Shown: piece by piece, positions 15,436-21,830 of the stretch
Layout: every line of letters starts with the position of its first letter
How positions within the stretch are numbered: the stretch's first letter is position 1
NCBI GenBank assembly: GCA_016840945.1
Contig: JAEORJ010000033.1
Location: 1-21,830, forward strand
DNA length: 21,830 bases
Direction: 5' to 3'
DNA from: Candidatus Gerdarchaeota archaeon
GTDB lineage: Archaea; Asgardarchaeota; Heimdallarchaeia; JABLTI01
Translations under genes and position numbers: made by a program
Notes under the pieces: generated by a model
The model's input: the letters and a program-made list of their open reading frames with translations, nothing else
Database searches by the model: none
Told to the model about the DNA's origin: nothing

Positions 15436-15448
15436 AAAAATAAAAAAA
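15436..15448 (-). terminator. T-tract terminator (minus strand)
   Basis: On the minus strand, about 15 bases after the stop at 15462, the sequence is a run of seven Ts, one A and five Ts. It resembles an archaeal intrinsic terminator and lies between two convergent genes. Confidence 0.45.
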
Positions 15449-15461
15449 TTAGGAAGTAATA

Positions 15462-15971
15462 TTATATTTCATAATATTCTTCTTCAATCATTTCATCTTC
15501 ATTTTGTCGTGATTCCATGATTTTATTAACAGTTTCAAGCCCATGAGTTAATGAATAGGATGTCATATCGAATTCTTTCAAACCGTTCTTTGTTAAAATT
15601 AGTAAAGATTTGATGCCCTTTATGGTTCCTTTATGAGTGTCGGTTTCAATATCATTAGCTCGACCAACTGAAATTACATCTGTCCAATTGATTTTTTGCC
15701 AAACAAAACGATCTCTATAACGAATTTCTTCTTCATCAATATATAACTTTACAGTCGATATTCTGAGTATTCGCCACATAGAAAAGAAGATGAATAATGA
15801 TCCAAGAAAGATTGCTGTGAATTGTACCATGGTACTACTTGGTTGTACAATAAGCGTACCGCAAACACCTACTATACCAATAAATAAACCAACCATGGCT
15901 AGAATAGAACTCTTTAAACGTTCTTTGCCATATGGGGAAAGTTCCATGATTCTTGGTCCATTTTTTGCCAT
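15462..15971 (-). CDS. Two-helix membrane protein with PH-like domain
   Basis: A 169-residue protein with two adjacent membrane helices (about 22-42 and 49-67). A beta-rich region follows at about 75-150, with the pattern VKLYIDEEEIRYRDRF, WQKINWTDVISV and SLLILTKNGLKEFDM. That alternation and the W-x-D-V element recall bacterial PH-like (bPH) domains, which often follow paired helices in small membrane proteins. The C-terminus is very acidic (EDEMIEEEYYEI). Its function is unknown. The PH-like assignment is by eye and moderate. The ATG at 15971 is preceded by CAGGAGC nine bases upstream. It stands alone, convergent with mch and divergent from the GH57 gene. Confidence 0.65.
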   Translation of the reverse strand: MAKNGPRIMELSPYGKERLKSSILAMVGLFIGIVGVCGTLIVQPSSTMVQFTAIFLGSLFIFFSMWRILRISTVKLYIDEEEIRYRDRFVWQKINWTDVISVGRANDIETDTHKGTIKGIKSLLILTKNGLKEFDMTSYSLTHGLETVNKIMESRQNEDEMIEEEYYEI

Positions 15972-16147
15972 TCTGAATTGCTCCTGTCTAAATTAAGATA
16001 TAATCTTGATATTAATTAATCAGTACCTAGTAAAAATCTTTCGATTAAATCCGCAAATTATTGATATATGGCAATTTTTTAGATTAGAATAACTTTAATG
16101 AATGTTAATTCACAATTATCATTAGAAAATCAAAGAGAAGAATAAAA

Positions 16148-17389
16148 ATGCCTTCAATTGTTTTTTATTTCCAAGTGCATCAACCTTATCGCTTAAATCA
16201 AAATTTCAGACGAGATAGATTTATCCAGGATTCATCAATAAAGAATCTTGAGAAATTATACTTCTCTGAAGGATTAAACAAAGATGTTATGCAAAGGGTG
16301 GCTAAGAAATGCTACCTACCTGCTAATCAAACCTGGATAAAAGCAATTGACGAGCATAAAAAAAGTAAACGAAAAGTAAAGATTTCATTTAGCATTACTG
16401 GAACAGCATTAGAACAAGCAGAACGTTACCAGCCTGATGTTATAGATAGCTTTAAGCAATTAGCACAAACTGGTTGTGTGGAATTTTTAGAGGAAACATA
16501 TTATCATTCATTAACATCAATTTACGGCGAAGATAGAACGGAATTTAAAGAACAAGTAAAAATGCATCAACAAATTATGAAAGATTTACTTGGGGTAAAG
16601 CCAGCAGGTTTTGGAAACACAGAATTAATCTTGAATGATTCAATAATGCATGCTGTTTCAAAGATGGGTTATAAATTTATAATGGGTGAGGGGATTGAAC
16701 ATATTTTACCAAAAGGGAAAACATCAAATTTTGTATATCATAGTAAAACTAGTCCTGAATTGAAATTACTATTAAGAAATTACAAATTGAGTGATGATAT
16801 CGCCTTTAGGTTTGGTTCTGGAAGATGGGAAGAATATCCTCTTTATGCTGACAAATATGCTTCTTGGTTAGCTGCAACTCCTGGTGATTGTATTAATATT
16901 TTTATGGACTATGAATCTTTAGGGGAGCACTTGTGGGCTGAAAGTGGTATTTTTAAATTTCTTGAGCATTTACCTATTGAAGTTTTCAAATATAATCAAT
17001 TAGAATTCTTAACTCCTTCAGAAGCGATTAACAAATATTCAGCTATGGAAGCTATTTCAATTAATGATTTTTCAACAATCAGCTGGGCAGATGACAGAGA
17101 TGTTGGTGCTTGGCTAAAGAATCCATTACAACATATTTCCTTTGATGATCAGAAATTTCTAGAAAAACCAATAAAAGAGCTTGGCAATAATGAATTATTG
17201 CGCATATGGCGAATGCTGACAACCTCTGATCATTTATATTATATTTCCCAAGCTGACGCAGGACCAGGCGAAGTTCATTCATACTTTTCCCACTATAATA
17301 CACCAATAGAAGCTTTTGCTAATTATAATGAAATAATAAGTGATATTACTGCAAGAACACTCATGCTATTAGAAATCAATAGAAAATGA
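16148..17389 (+). CDS. Glycoside hydrolase family 57 alpha-glucan enzyme (alpha-amylase-like)
   Basis: A 413-residue protein of GH57. The family signature starts at residue 9 with QVHQPYRL. The catalytic nucleophile is E159 in GFGNTELI and the acid/base is D254 in MDYESLGEH, in normal order and spacing. The (beta/alpha)7-barrel part spans about 1-290, and a helical C-terminal region with SWADDRDVGAW (about 312-322) completes the active site. No signal peptide is seen, so it should act in the cytoplasm on glycogen or maltodextrin. Within GH57 it looks most like the archaeal alpha-amylase group (COG1449), but 4-alpha-glucanotransferase cannot be excluded. AGAGAAG just upstream supports the ATG at 16148. 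A T-rich stretch (17452-17458) after the stop may end transcription. No other glycogen gene is nearby. Confidence 0.88.
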   Translation: MPSIVFYFQVHQPYRLNQNFRRDRFIQDSSIKNLEKLYFSEGLNKDVMQRVAKKCYLPANQTWIKAIDEHKKSKRKVKISFSITGTALEQAERYQPDVIDSFKQLAQTGCVEFLEETYYHSLTSIYGEDRTEFKEQVKMHQQIMKDLLGVKPAGFGNTELILNDSIMHAVSKMGYKFIMGEGIEHILPKGKTSNFVYHSKTSPELKLLLRNYKLSDDIAFRFGSGRWEEYPLYADKYASWLAATPGDCINIFMDYESLGEHLWAESGIFKFLEHLPIEVFKYNQLEFLTPSEAINKYSAMEAISINDFSTISWADDRDVGAWLKNPLQHISFDDQKFLEKPIKELGNNELLRIWRMLTTSDHLYYISQADAGPGEVHSYFSHYNTPIEAFANYNEIISDITARTLMLLEINRK

Positions 17390-17489
17390 ATTGTTTGTTA
17401 AAGCTGCTATTTTTGTGTTATAAGAAAGTTTATTAAGTTCGGATTTCCTAACTTTTTTAGACTTTATTCAGATATAAAAGGTTGCGAAA

Positions 17490-17783
17490 ATGACTGACGC
17501 CAAAACTAAAGAAAATTATTGTGAAATAAATTTTGTTGAAAATAATGATGATAGTTCATCCATTTCATTAATAGATTTAGCTGTTGGTAATAGAGGTAAA
17601 ATAATAGCAATTATAGGTGGTAGAAACGCCTGCAAGCGGTTGAATGAGTTAGGGTTGGTGCCAGGTGTTGAAATTGAAATGGTTAATAAAATCTCAAGTG
17701 GCCCTGTAATGATTAGAGTAAAAGGTTCGAAACTAGCAATTGGTCGAGGATTAGCTGCTAAGGTTCGTATTATTGTGCGTTAG
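17490..17783 (+). CDS. feoA: Stand-alone FeoA-domain protein
   Basis: A 97-residue protein whose residues 25-97 form a FeoA (SH3-like) domain, with motifs SLIDLAVGNRGKI, RLNELGLVPGVEIEM and GPVMIRVKGSKLAIGRGLA ending in IIV. FeoA-type domains bind ferrous transporters or act as metal-dependent regulator tails. Here there is no feoB in the window. The first 24 residues are polar and acidic, longer than in most FeoA proteins. Partnership with a distant FeoB is the simplest reading. A TATA-like GATATAAAAG (17471-17480) is too near the ATG to be its promoter on normal archaeal spacing. The gene may be read from the GH57 message 100 bases upstream. It ends four bases before the convergent RPA-like gene. 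Confidence 0.82.
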   Translation: MTDAKTKENYCEINFVENNDDSSSISLIDLAVGNRGKIIAIIGGRNACKRLNELGLVPGVEIEMVNKISSGPVMIRVKGSKLAIGRGLAAKVRIIVR

Positions 17784-17787
17784 TTTT

Positions 17788-18474
17788 TTAGACGTATTTG
17801 AAAGTTCCTGGAATGGGTTCAAAGATATCCCCATCATTTTGCAGTTCACGTAATTCGGGTTCAAGTTCTTTTGTAGTTAATCCCAGTGCACGTTTGATTT
17901 CATCAAAGGTTAATCCTTCTTCAATATTATCATCTTGTTTCAACAATTCAACAATCTGATCCTTTATTTCATCGCTTGCCACTAATTTTACTTGATCTTT
18001 AATTGCATGTTCAATTGTTTTAGTAGCTTCCATTTTCAACCCTTTTCGTTCATAATATTTTGAGATTTCCAACTCTCTAAGAACTTTAACTGCTGTGTCA
18101 GTAACTATTAAACACATTTCACAATTGATGTAAATACTGCCATCCGAAGATTCGCGAATTAAACCAACAACATCAACTGTCATGCCTTCTTTTAGGTCCT
18201 TCATTTCTAAGTAAATTTGCCCTGCCCATTCAGAACCACCACCCCGAACTTTAATACTGCCAGTGCCATCTTCTACGTCAATTATTACACTTTCATCAGT
18301 TTCAATATCTACTTTATTTGTTATTGTGCCTAAAATTCTTGCTCTACGGATAATATCATCAGTTTTAACATGAAGAACTTTAGATCCGTCTTGTTCAGTA
18401 ACTAATTCACCAGAAGTTAAATCACCAATGTTAAGTTTAATAGCTGGAGCACGTCTTCTACTGTTAAATGTCAT
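17788..18474 (-). CDS. RPA32-like single-stranded DNA-binding protein
   Basis: A 228-residue protein with the layout of the RPA32 (RPA2) subunit: a polar, basic N-terminus, one OB fold (about 40-125; RARILGTITNKVD, VIIDVEDGTGSIKVR, GMTVDVVGLIRE) and a C-terminal winged-helix domain (about 165-225; LTFDEIKRALGLTTKELEPELRELQNDGDIF). It should bind single-stranded DNA with partner RPA subunits during replication and repair, and the winged helix should bring in other factors. Partner subunits are not in the window, so it is encoded alone, as in several archaea. It converges on feoA with a gap of four bases and lies about 150 bases downstream of a conserved unknown gene on the same strand. Another OB-fold protein is possible but less likely. 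Confidence 0.85.
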   Translation of the reverse strand: MTFNSRRRAPAIKLNIGDLTSGELVTEQDGSKVLHVKTDDIIRRARILGTITNKVDIETDESVIIDVEDGTGSIKVRGGGSEWAGQIYLEMKDLKEGMTVDVVGLIRESSDGSIYINCEMCLIVTDTAVKVLRELEISKYYERKGLKMEATKTIEHAIKDQVKLVASDEIKDQIVELLKQDDNIEEGLTFDEIKRALGLTTKELEPELRELQNDGDIFEPIPGTFKYV

Positions 18475-18587
18475 AAATAAACCTCAATTATTCAATATTG
18501 ATCTTCAAATCATATAATTTAAACTGATAAATTTTCTCTAAGAGTAAAATTAACATTACACACTTTAAGCTTACCTATTAAATTTGT

Positions 18588-18613
18588 TCATGGAGAGGTT
18601 GACCCTCTCATGA
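18588..18613. repeat. Hairpin-forming inverted repeat downstream of the 18623 gene
   Basis: TCATG-GAGAGG, a five-base loop and CCTCTC-ATGA pair over ten base pairs with one bulged G. It starts nine bases after the stop of the minus-strand gene at 18623 and lies before the RPA-like gene. A transcript 3'-end or processing hairpin is possible. No long T tract follows on the minus strand. Confidence 0.4.
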
Positions 18614-18622
18614 ATTCAAAAT

Positions 18623-19402
18623 TTATTCTAATGTTGGAACAAAAGGTTTGACAGTCTTTAATTTTTGACAAAAATCAAATGCATTCTTTACTGTTTCATC
18701 TTCACCAATTAGTAGAAGAGTAACAGCTCCTTCAGCTCCACCGATACCACCGCTCGAGATATGTAATACTTCATACAAATCAAAGAGTGTTTCAAGTGCT
18801 TCGATCTCAGTGAAAACTTCACCTATTAACGGAAATAAACCTGTTTTTAATCCATCAGAGTAATCAATTTCTTCTATACCCATTTCCTCTGAAGCATAGA
18901 TAATAGAATGAGCGACTAATTTTTCTAGTCCGATTGGTATTAGCAAACGTAAACCTTTTGCTTTTAGCGGACCCCAAAAAGTGCCACAAGTACCTCCTTT
19001 AGGGTGTCCTAAATAAACACCTGCGATGCCATCAGGATCTAACGCATTTGCTCCTTTGATTACAATATCTCCTTTACCAAGAGATTCTATTGCTTTGAGA
19101 GTATCTTTTACTTCAGTGGATTTTCCATTAATGAACATGATTTCAGCTAATCGTTTCTCGCTGGGGCAAGCAGTTAAACGTTCTCCTTTAGGAACAATTT
19201 GCCCTGCTACATAACGGCTCTTGTCAAATTCAGAAATAGCTAACATTTCTTCAAGTATGTAAGAATTTGTTGTTCCTCTTGCAACAAAAATTCTACCTTG
19301 TTTCATTCTTTCTCTTATCCAATCTAATGCAGTTACACCAACAGCGATGAGTTTTTTAGACTCATGGGGAAGCAGTGTAATTAATGCTTTTGAAATCGTC
19401 AT
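18623..19402 (-). CDS. Conserved glycine-rich protein of unknown function
   Basis: A 259-residue soluble protein without signal peptide or membrane helix. I cannot name its family, although the motifs look strongly conserved: ARGTTNSYILEEML (41-54), KGANALDPDGIAGVYLG (116-132), PKGGTCGTFWG (134-144), IPIGLEKLV (155-163) and SSGGIGGAEGAV (206-217). The pattern, with many short glycine turns between predicted strands, suggests an alpha/beta enzyme binding a phosphate or nucleotide, but there is no classical P-loop. Two cysteines (79, 139) lie in or next to conserved turns. I recall similar-looking uncharacterised bacterial and archaeal proteins but cannot give a function. The ATG at 19402 has CAGGAAG about ten bases upstream. 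It is followed by a hairpin and then the RPA-like gene; a link to DNA metabolism would be speculation. Confidence 0.7.
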   Translation of the reverse strand: MTISKALITLLPHESKKLIAVGVTALDWIRERMKQGRIFVARGTTNSYILEEMLAISEFDKSRYVAGQIVPKGERLTACPSEKRLAEIMFINGKSTEVKDTLKAIESLGKGDIVIKGANALDPDGIAGVYLGHPKGGTCGTFWGPLKAKGLRLLIPIGLEKLVAHSIIYASEEMGIEEIDYSDGLKTGLFPLIGEVFTEIEALETLFDLYEVLHISSGGIGGAEGAVTLLLIGEDETVKNAFDFCQKLKTVKPFVPTLE

Positions 19403-19518
19403 ACAATATTACTTCCTGAAAATTATATGTTTAATTAATTAATATTGGTAATAACAAGACAATTTTTAATGCTTTAGTAGTTTTTGTTTATTTACTACAA
19501 AAAGGAATGGTGTTTTAA

Positions 19519-19974
19519 TTGACTGAAGAACAGCATAAATATCATGTAAAAATTGTGTCTAAAGAAGATCGCTTGGGAGATCTTATTCTTGATGATAAGA
19601 ACAAACCTGTTATACAAGTTGCCACCCCACCTGAATTTCCAGGTGGTAGACCTGATATTCATTCTCCTGAAGATTTATATGTTGCATCAATTGCTTCTTG
19701 TAAGATGACGACATTTTATGCTATGGCTGAGAAGTTGGATATTGGGTTACAAACTTTAATCGTTGAGGCTACTGGTTATCTTGGTGATGCTGGACCAGAA
19801 GCTAGAGGGATGATGTTCACACAGGTGGATGTTCATTTAATAATTGAAATAGAAGACGAAGAGAACAGAAAATCTGCTGAGAAATGTGTCAGCTTAACAA
19901 ACAAATATTGCTTGATATCTAATTCAATTAAGTCAAAAATGAATGTCACATTTGAGATTAACATTTCTTCTTAA
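19519..19974 (+). CDS. OsmC/Ohr-family protein
   Basis: A 151-residue OsmC-family protein, thiol-dependent peroxidases that reduce organic hydroperoxides or, in some branches, proteins of unknown substrate. The two signature cysteines are C61 in SIASCKMTT and C121 in NKYCLISNSI, and the motif SPEDLYVASIASC is typical. The usual N-terminal glycine-rich strand motif is weak, and PEFPGGRPDIHSPEDL (38-53) stands in its place, as in the less studied YhfA-like group. The start must be the TTG at 19519, because a stop codon precedes it directly in frame; AAGGAATGG upstream could serve as ribosome binding site. It is divergent from the unknown gene at 18623-19402 and ends at a palindromic terminator shared with the convergent secreted-protein gene. 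Confidence 0.88.
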   Translation: MTEEQHKYHVKIVSKEDRLGDLILDDKNKPVIQVATPPEFPGGRPDIHSPEDLYVASIASCKMTTFYAMAEKLDIGLQTLIVEATGYLGDAGPEARGMMFTQVDVHLIIEIEDEENRKSAEKCVSLTNKYCLISNSIKSKMNVTFEINISS

Positions 19975-19997
19975 GAAAAGAAAAATATGGATAAAAA

Positions 19998-20028
19998 TAA
20001 TAGCTTAAGCTATTAATTTTTCCTTTTT
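19998..20028. terminator. Bidirectional terminator: 18-bp palindrome with flanking T tracts
   Basis: A perfect palindrome, TAATAGCTTAAGCTATTA (19998-20015), lies 24 bases after the osmC stop and includes the stop codon of the convergent gene. On the plus strand it is followed by TTTTTCCTTTTT. On the minus strand the next 20 bases are also T-rich. Hairpin plus U tract in both directions suits ending both transcripts. Confidence 0.6.
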
Positions 20029-20573
20029 CGAATAATTGTTCTAATGATTAACATTCCAGAGAATGTTAGAGAAACACAAATCCACCCAGCACTTGCAGGA
20101 GCTGTTTGAGTTGCTGTATTGTTCTCTAGTTGTATGCCAAAATAAAAGATATCCGGATAGGGTTCTTCTATATTATCAAGACCAAGATAATCGGAAGAAT
20201 TAGGTGCTATGAAATCTCCTTCTGTATGGTAGATATACAATTCATAACCTATAAGACCTGATTCTTCTATAACGGTAAAAGTACCTTCCCAAACATTTTC
20301 AGCAACATTTGTCATGTCAATTTTAATTGCATAACATAAAAATACCGGTTCAATTGCACAATATTGTATCTTAACTTCAGTTACATTTGTATCATCCACA
20401 AAGGTAACTGTAACAGTAACATTAGTATTTTGAGAAACAATATTTGGTGCGTGAGTTACAGCTGAAATTACTGGTTCAGCTGCAGATACCTTAACAGTAG
20501 TTTGCGTTATTGAAGCTGATATGAAAATTATTGCTGCAATTATAACTAGATAGTTTGTTAATCGTTTTGACAT
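20013..20573 (-). CDS. Small secreted, C-terminally membrane-anchored protein
   Basis: A 186-residue protein with an N-terminal signal sequence (basic start MSKR, hydrophobic 8-23, likely cleavage near VSAAEP at about 32). A beta-rich ectodomain (33-160) resembles an Ig/fibronectin-like fold with repeating VTVTVTF strands, and a C-terminal membrane helix (about 163-179) is followed by a basic RKRKN tail. This makes a type I surface protein. Four N-glycosylation sequons (N51, N63, N125, N151) suit an archaeal cell-surface protein. Two cysteines, C72 and C80, could form a disulfide in the ectodomain; a third is in the anchor. No known family is recognised. It begins 45 bases after the stop of the thioredoxin-CcdA gene on the same strand, so co-expression is likely. 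The ATG at 20573 follows an in-frame stop closely and is the only start. Confidence 0.7.
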   Translation of the reverse strand: MSKRLTNYLVIIAAIIFISASITQTTVKVSAAEPVISAVTHAPNIVSQNTNVTVTVTFVDDTNVTEVKIQYCAIEPVFLCYAIKIDMTNVAENVWEGTFTVIEESGLIGYELYIYHTEGDFIAPNSSDYLGLDNIEEPYPDIFYFGIQLENNTATQTAPASAGWICVSLTFSGMLIIRTIIRKRKN

Positions 20574-20618
20574 AGTTCATTTTACACTCCAATTTAACTT
20601 ATTATTTATGTTTTATTT

Positions 20619-21830
20619 TTAAGACCGATATCTTTCCCAGAGGGTGTATCCCATTAAGAATCCCCCAGCAATTATTAATAAGATACCACTTAGTATTTTT
20701 ACTACTTTTGTAGAGGCTTGTAATCTATTGATTAAAGTGTCCTTTGATAATCCTACAAGCATGGTTATGATGATCATTAATAATCCCATGGCTAGAGAAT
20801 AAACTAAAAAGATGAGAATAGCCTTAGTAAATCCTCCTGTTTGAAACGCACTAAATACTAATCCTAATAATATTGGTAGGTTGCATCCTATAGATGCTAA
20901 AGCATAGGTTATCCCATATAGGAATAATTGTGTGAAATATGGCAATTCACGAGCAATCCTATCCCGTTGCTTTCTCTTCTTTTTCTCCTTACCGTTTAGC
21001 TCTCCTTCTATACCTTCTTTATTTTCCTCCTCAGTTTTTTGTTTCTTTTTCTTCCCTAAATTACTTACTGCAGTAATTGCTTTGCTCATATCCAGTGAAA
21101 CAGGTGTTAGAGTTATAATCCCTAATATTATTAGTAATCCTGCTACAGCATAGGAAATATACTCTGCAGCTTCAGCTATTTGGTCAATTCTTTCAGCTGT
21201 TATTTGACTTAGAGAAGCTACTACAATGCCAATTATCATATAAAATAATACTATCCCTAGTGCGGCATAACTTCCCCAAGCTAATGATTTACCAAAACGT
21301 TTTCGTAATCGTATTTTGGTTTTTTCTTGTTTAATTGTTTCAATATCCTTTGCTTCATCACGTATAAGTAAATCTAAATTATAAGCCATATAGCCAGGTA
21401 AAAGAGGGAAGGCGCAAGGTGAGAAGAATGATAATATTCCCGCTGCAAGGGCTGTAAAGATAGAGAAACCAACTGTTGCACTAATTGGTTCGGCAATACC
21501 TGCAAGAGTGTCTTCAACATACTCCCGCAAATCTCCACCAGCAGCTAATCCAATTTCTGAAAAAGTGATATATCCTTCGCTATTAATAATAACTGTTTTT
21601 GGAATTTGAATTACTGTATAAAGGTCTTGGAGACCAGCGGTATCTAAAGCAAAGGCCCATGTTGCATTATAGGTATTTTTGAAATCTAATAATTGTGACT
21701 CGTTATCAGAAAGGTCAACATCAATAGAAAGAATAACCACAGTATCATTGAAATCTTCTGAAATTTCTTTTAATTCAGGCATGAGTTGTTTACAAGGCTC
21801 ACATGTGACACTCATAAAATCGAGTACAAC
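20619..21830 (-). CDS. Thioredoxin-CcdA fusion, thiol-disulfide transport (5' end outside window)
   Basis: The frame is open to the right edge, so the N-terminus is missing. The visible 403 residues begin inside a thioredoxin fold: VVLDFMSVTCEPCK with active-site CEPC at visible residues 10-13 and the cis-proline at 77 (QIPKTV). A six-helix CcdA/DsbD-beta domain follows from about 118. Its redox cysteines are in SFFSPCAFPLLPGY (C139) and ASIGCNLP (C316). Between helices 3 and 4 there is an unusually long, highly charged linker (about 260-292, mostly Lys and Glu). CcdA passes electrons from cytoplasmic thioredoxin across the membrane; the attached thioredoxin, probably outside and led by a signal or anchor helix beyond the window, would receive them. 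The internal ATG at 21815 is not the start, as homology continues upstream. A small secreted protein gene follows. Confidence 0.88.
   Translation of the reverse strand, partial: VVLDFMSVTCEPCKQLMPELKEISEDFNDTVVILSIDVDLSDNESQLLDFKNTYNATWAFALDTAGLQDLYTVIQIPKTVIINSEGYITFSEIGLAAGGDLREYVEDTLAGIAEPISATVGFSIFTALAAGILSFFSPCAFPLLPGYMAYNLDLLIRDEAKDIETIKQEKTKIRLRKRFGKSLAWGSYAALGIVLFYMIIGIVVASLSQITAERIDQIAEAAEYISYAVAGLLIILGIITLTPVSLDMSKAITAVSNLGKKKKQKTEEENKEGIEGELNGKEKKKRKQRDRIARELPYFTQLFLYGITYALASIGCNLPILLGLVFSAFQTGGFTKAILIFLVYSLAMGLLMIIITMLVGLSKDTLINRLQASTKVVKILSGILLIIAGGFLMGYTLWERYRS

Noticed and set aside
17471..17480. TATA-like GATATAAAAG before feoA
   Set aside because: It is only about 14 bases from the start codon, so transcription would begin inside the gene, and no sensible later start exists before the FeoA domain.
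19480..19501. GTAGT...ACTAC inverted repeat upstream of the OsmC gene as a possible operator
   Set aside because: Only five base pairs with a twelve-base, T-rich spacer; too weak to separate from chance.
20932..21153. A 73-codon plus-strand frame rich in Phe and Ser
   Set aside because: It is the complement of the Lys/Glu-rich linker of the CcdA protein, which naturally gives a Phe/Ser-rich antisense frame.
1..21830. Mobile elements, CRISPR arrays, tRNA and rRNA genes
   Set aside because: No regularly spaced repeats, no transposase or integrase sequence, no paired terminal repeats and no tRNA T-loop/anticodon pattern were found by reading both strands.

Overview
The window reads as a piece of an AT-rich archaeal chromosome. 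Information-processing genes are archaeal in type: an Lhr-family helicase, a DinB polymerase ending in a PCNA-binding motif, an RPA32-like single-strand DNA-binding protein, the rare (methanogen-type) seryl-tRNA synthetase, a Taw2-type wyosine enzyme and an archaeal PUA protein. Metabolism includes methenyl-tetrahydromethanopterin cyclohydrolase (Mch), a [NiFe]-hydrogenase maturation protease and a GH57 alpha-glucan hydrolase. Together these suggest an anaerobe with tetrahydromethanopterin C1 chemistry and hydrogenases. I cannot fix the lineage from the sequence: an Asgard-type archaeon or a methanogen relative would both fit. No rRNA, tRNA, CRISPR array, transposase or integrase was seen.

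Layout. 1-983: the 3' part of a PflX-type radical SAM gene converges on a small four-helix membrane protein. 1143-4669 (minus): lhr followed by an EngB-like GTPase, with a perfect inverted repeat at the lhr promoter. 4776-4886 (minus): a 36-residue single-helix microprotein. 5109-7133 (plus): a SAM methyltransferase and dinB, separated by a T-tract terminator. 7105-12810 (minus): a long co-oriented array in transcription order methyltransferase, TPR protein, membrane protein with an Ig-like middle, serS (type 2), hydrogenase protease, taw2 and PUA protein. The protease frame carries an internal TAA exactly where its family has a Gln codon. 12989-15381 (plus): UDP-sugar dehydrogenase, apparently on a leaderless transcript, followed closely by mch. 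15462-15971 (minus): a PH-like membrane protein. 16148-17783 (plus): GH57 glycosidase and a stand-alone FeoA. 17788-19402 (minus): RPA32-like protein preceded by a conserved protein of unknown function. 19519-19974 (plus): OsmC. 20013-21830 (minus): a small secreted, membrane-anchored protein downstream of a thioredoxin-CcdA fusion that runs off the window.

How genes may work together. The serS-protease-taw2-PUA stretch mixes translation and tRNA modification with hydrogenase maturation in closely spaced genes. The OsmC and thioredoxin-CcdA genes form a thiol-redox neighbourhood at the right edge. The rest is mostly ordinary housekeeping. The points most worth a second look are the interrupted protease gene, the unannotated microprotein, the conserved unknown family at 18623-19402, the thioredoxin-CcdA/secreted-protein pair and the inverted repeat at lhr.
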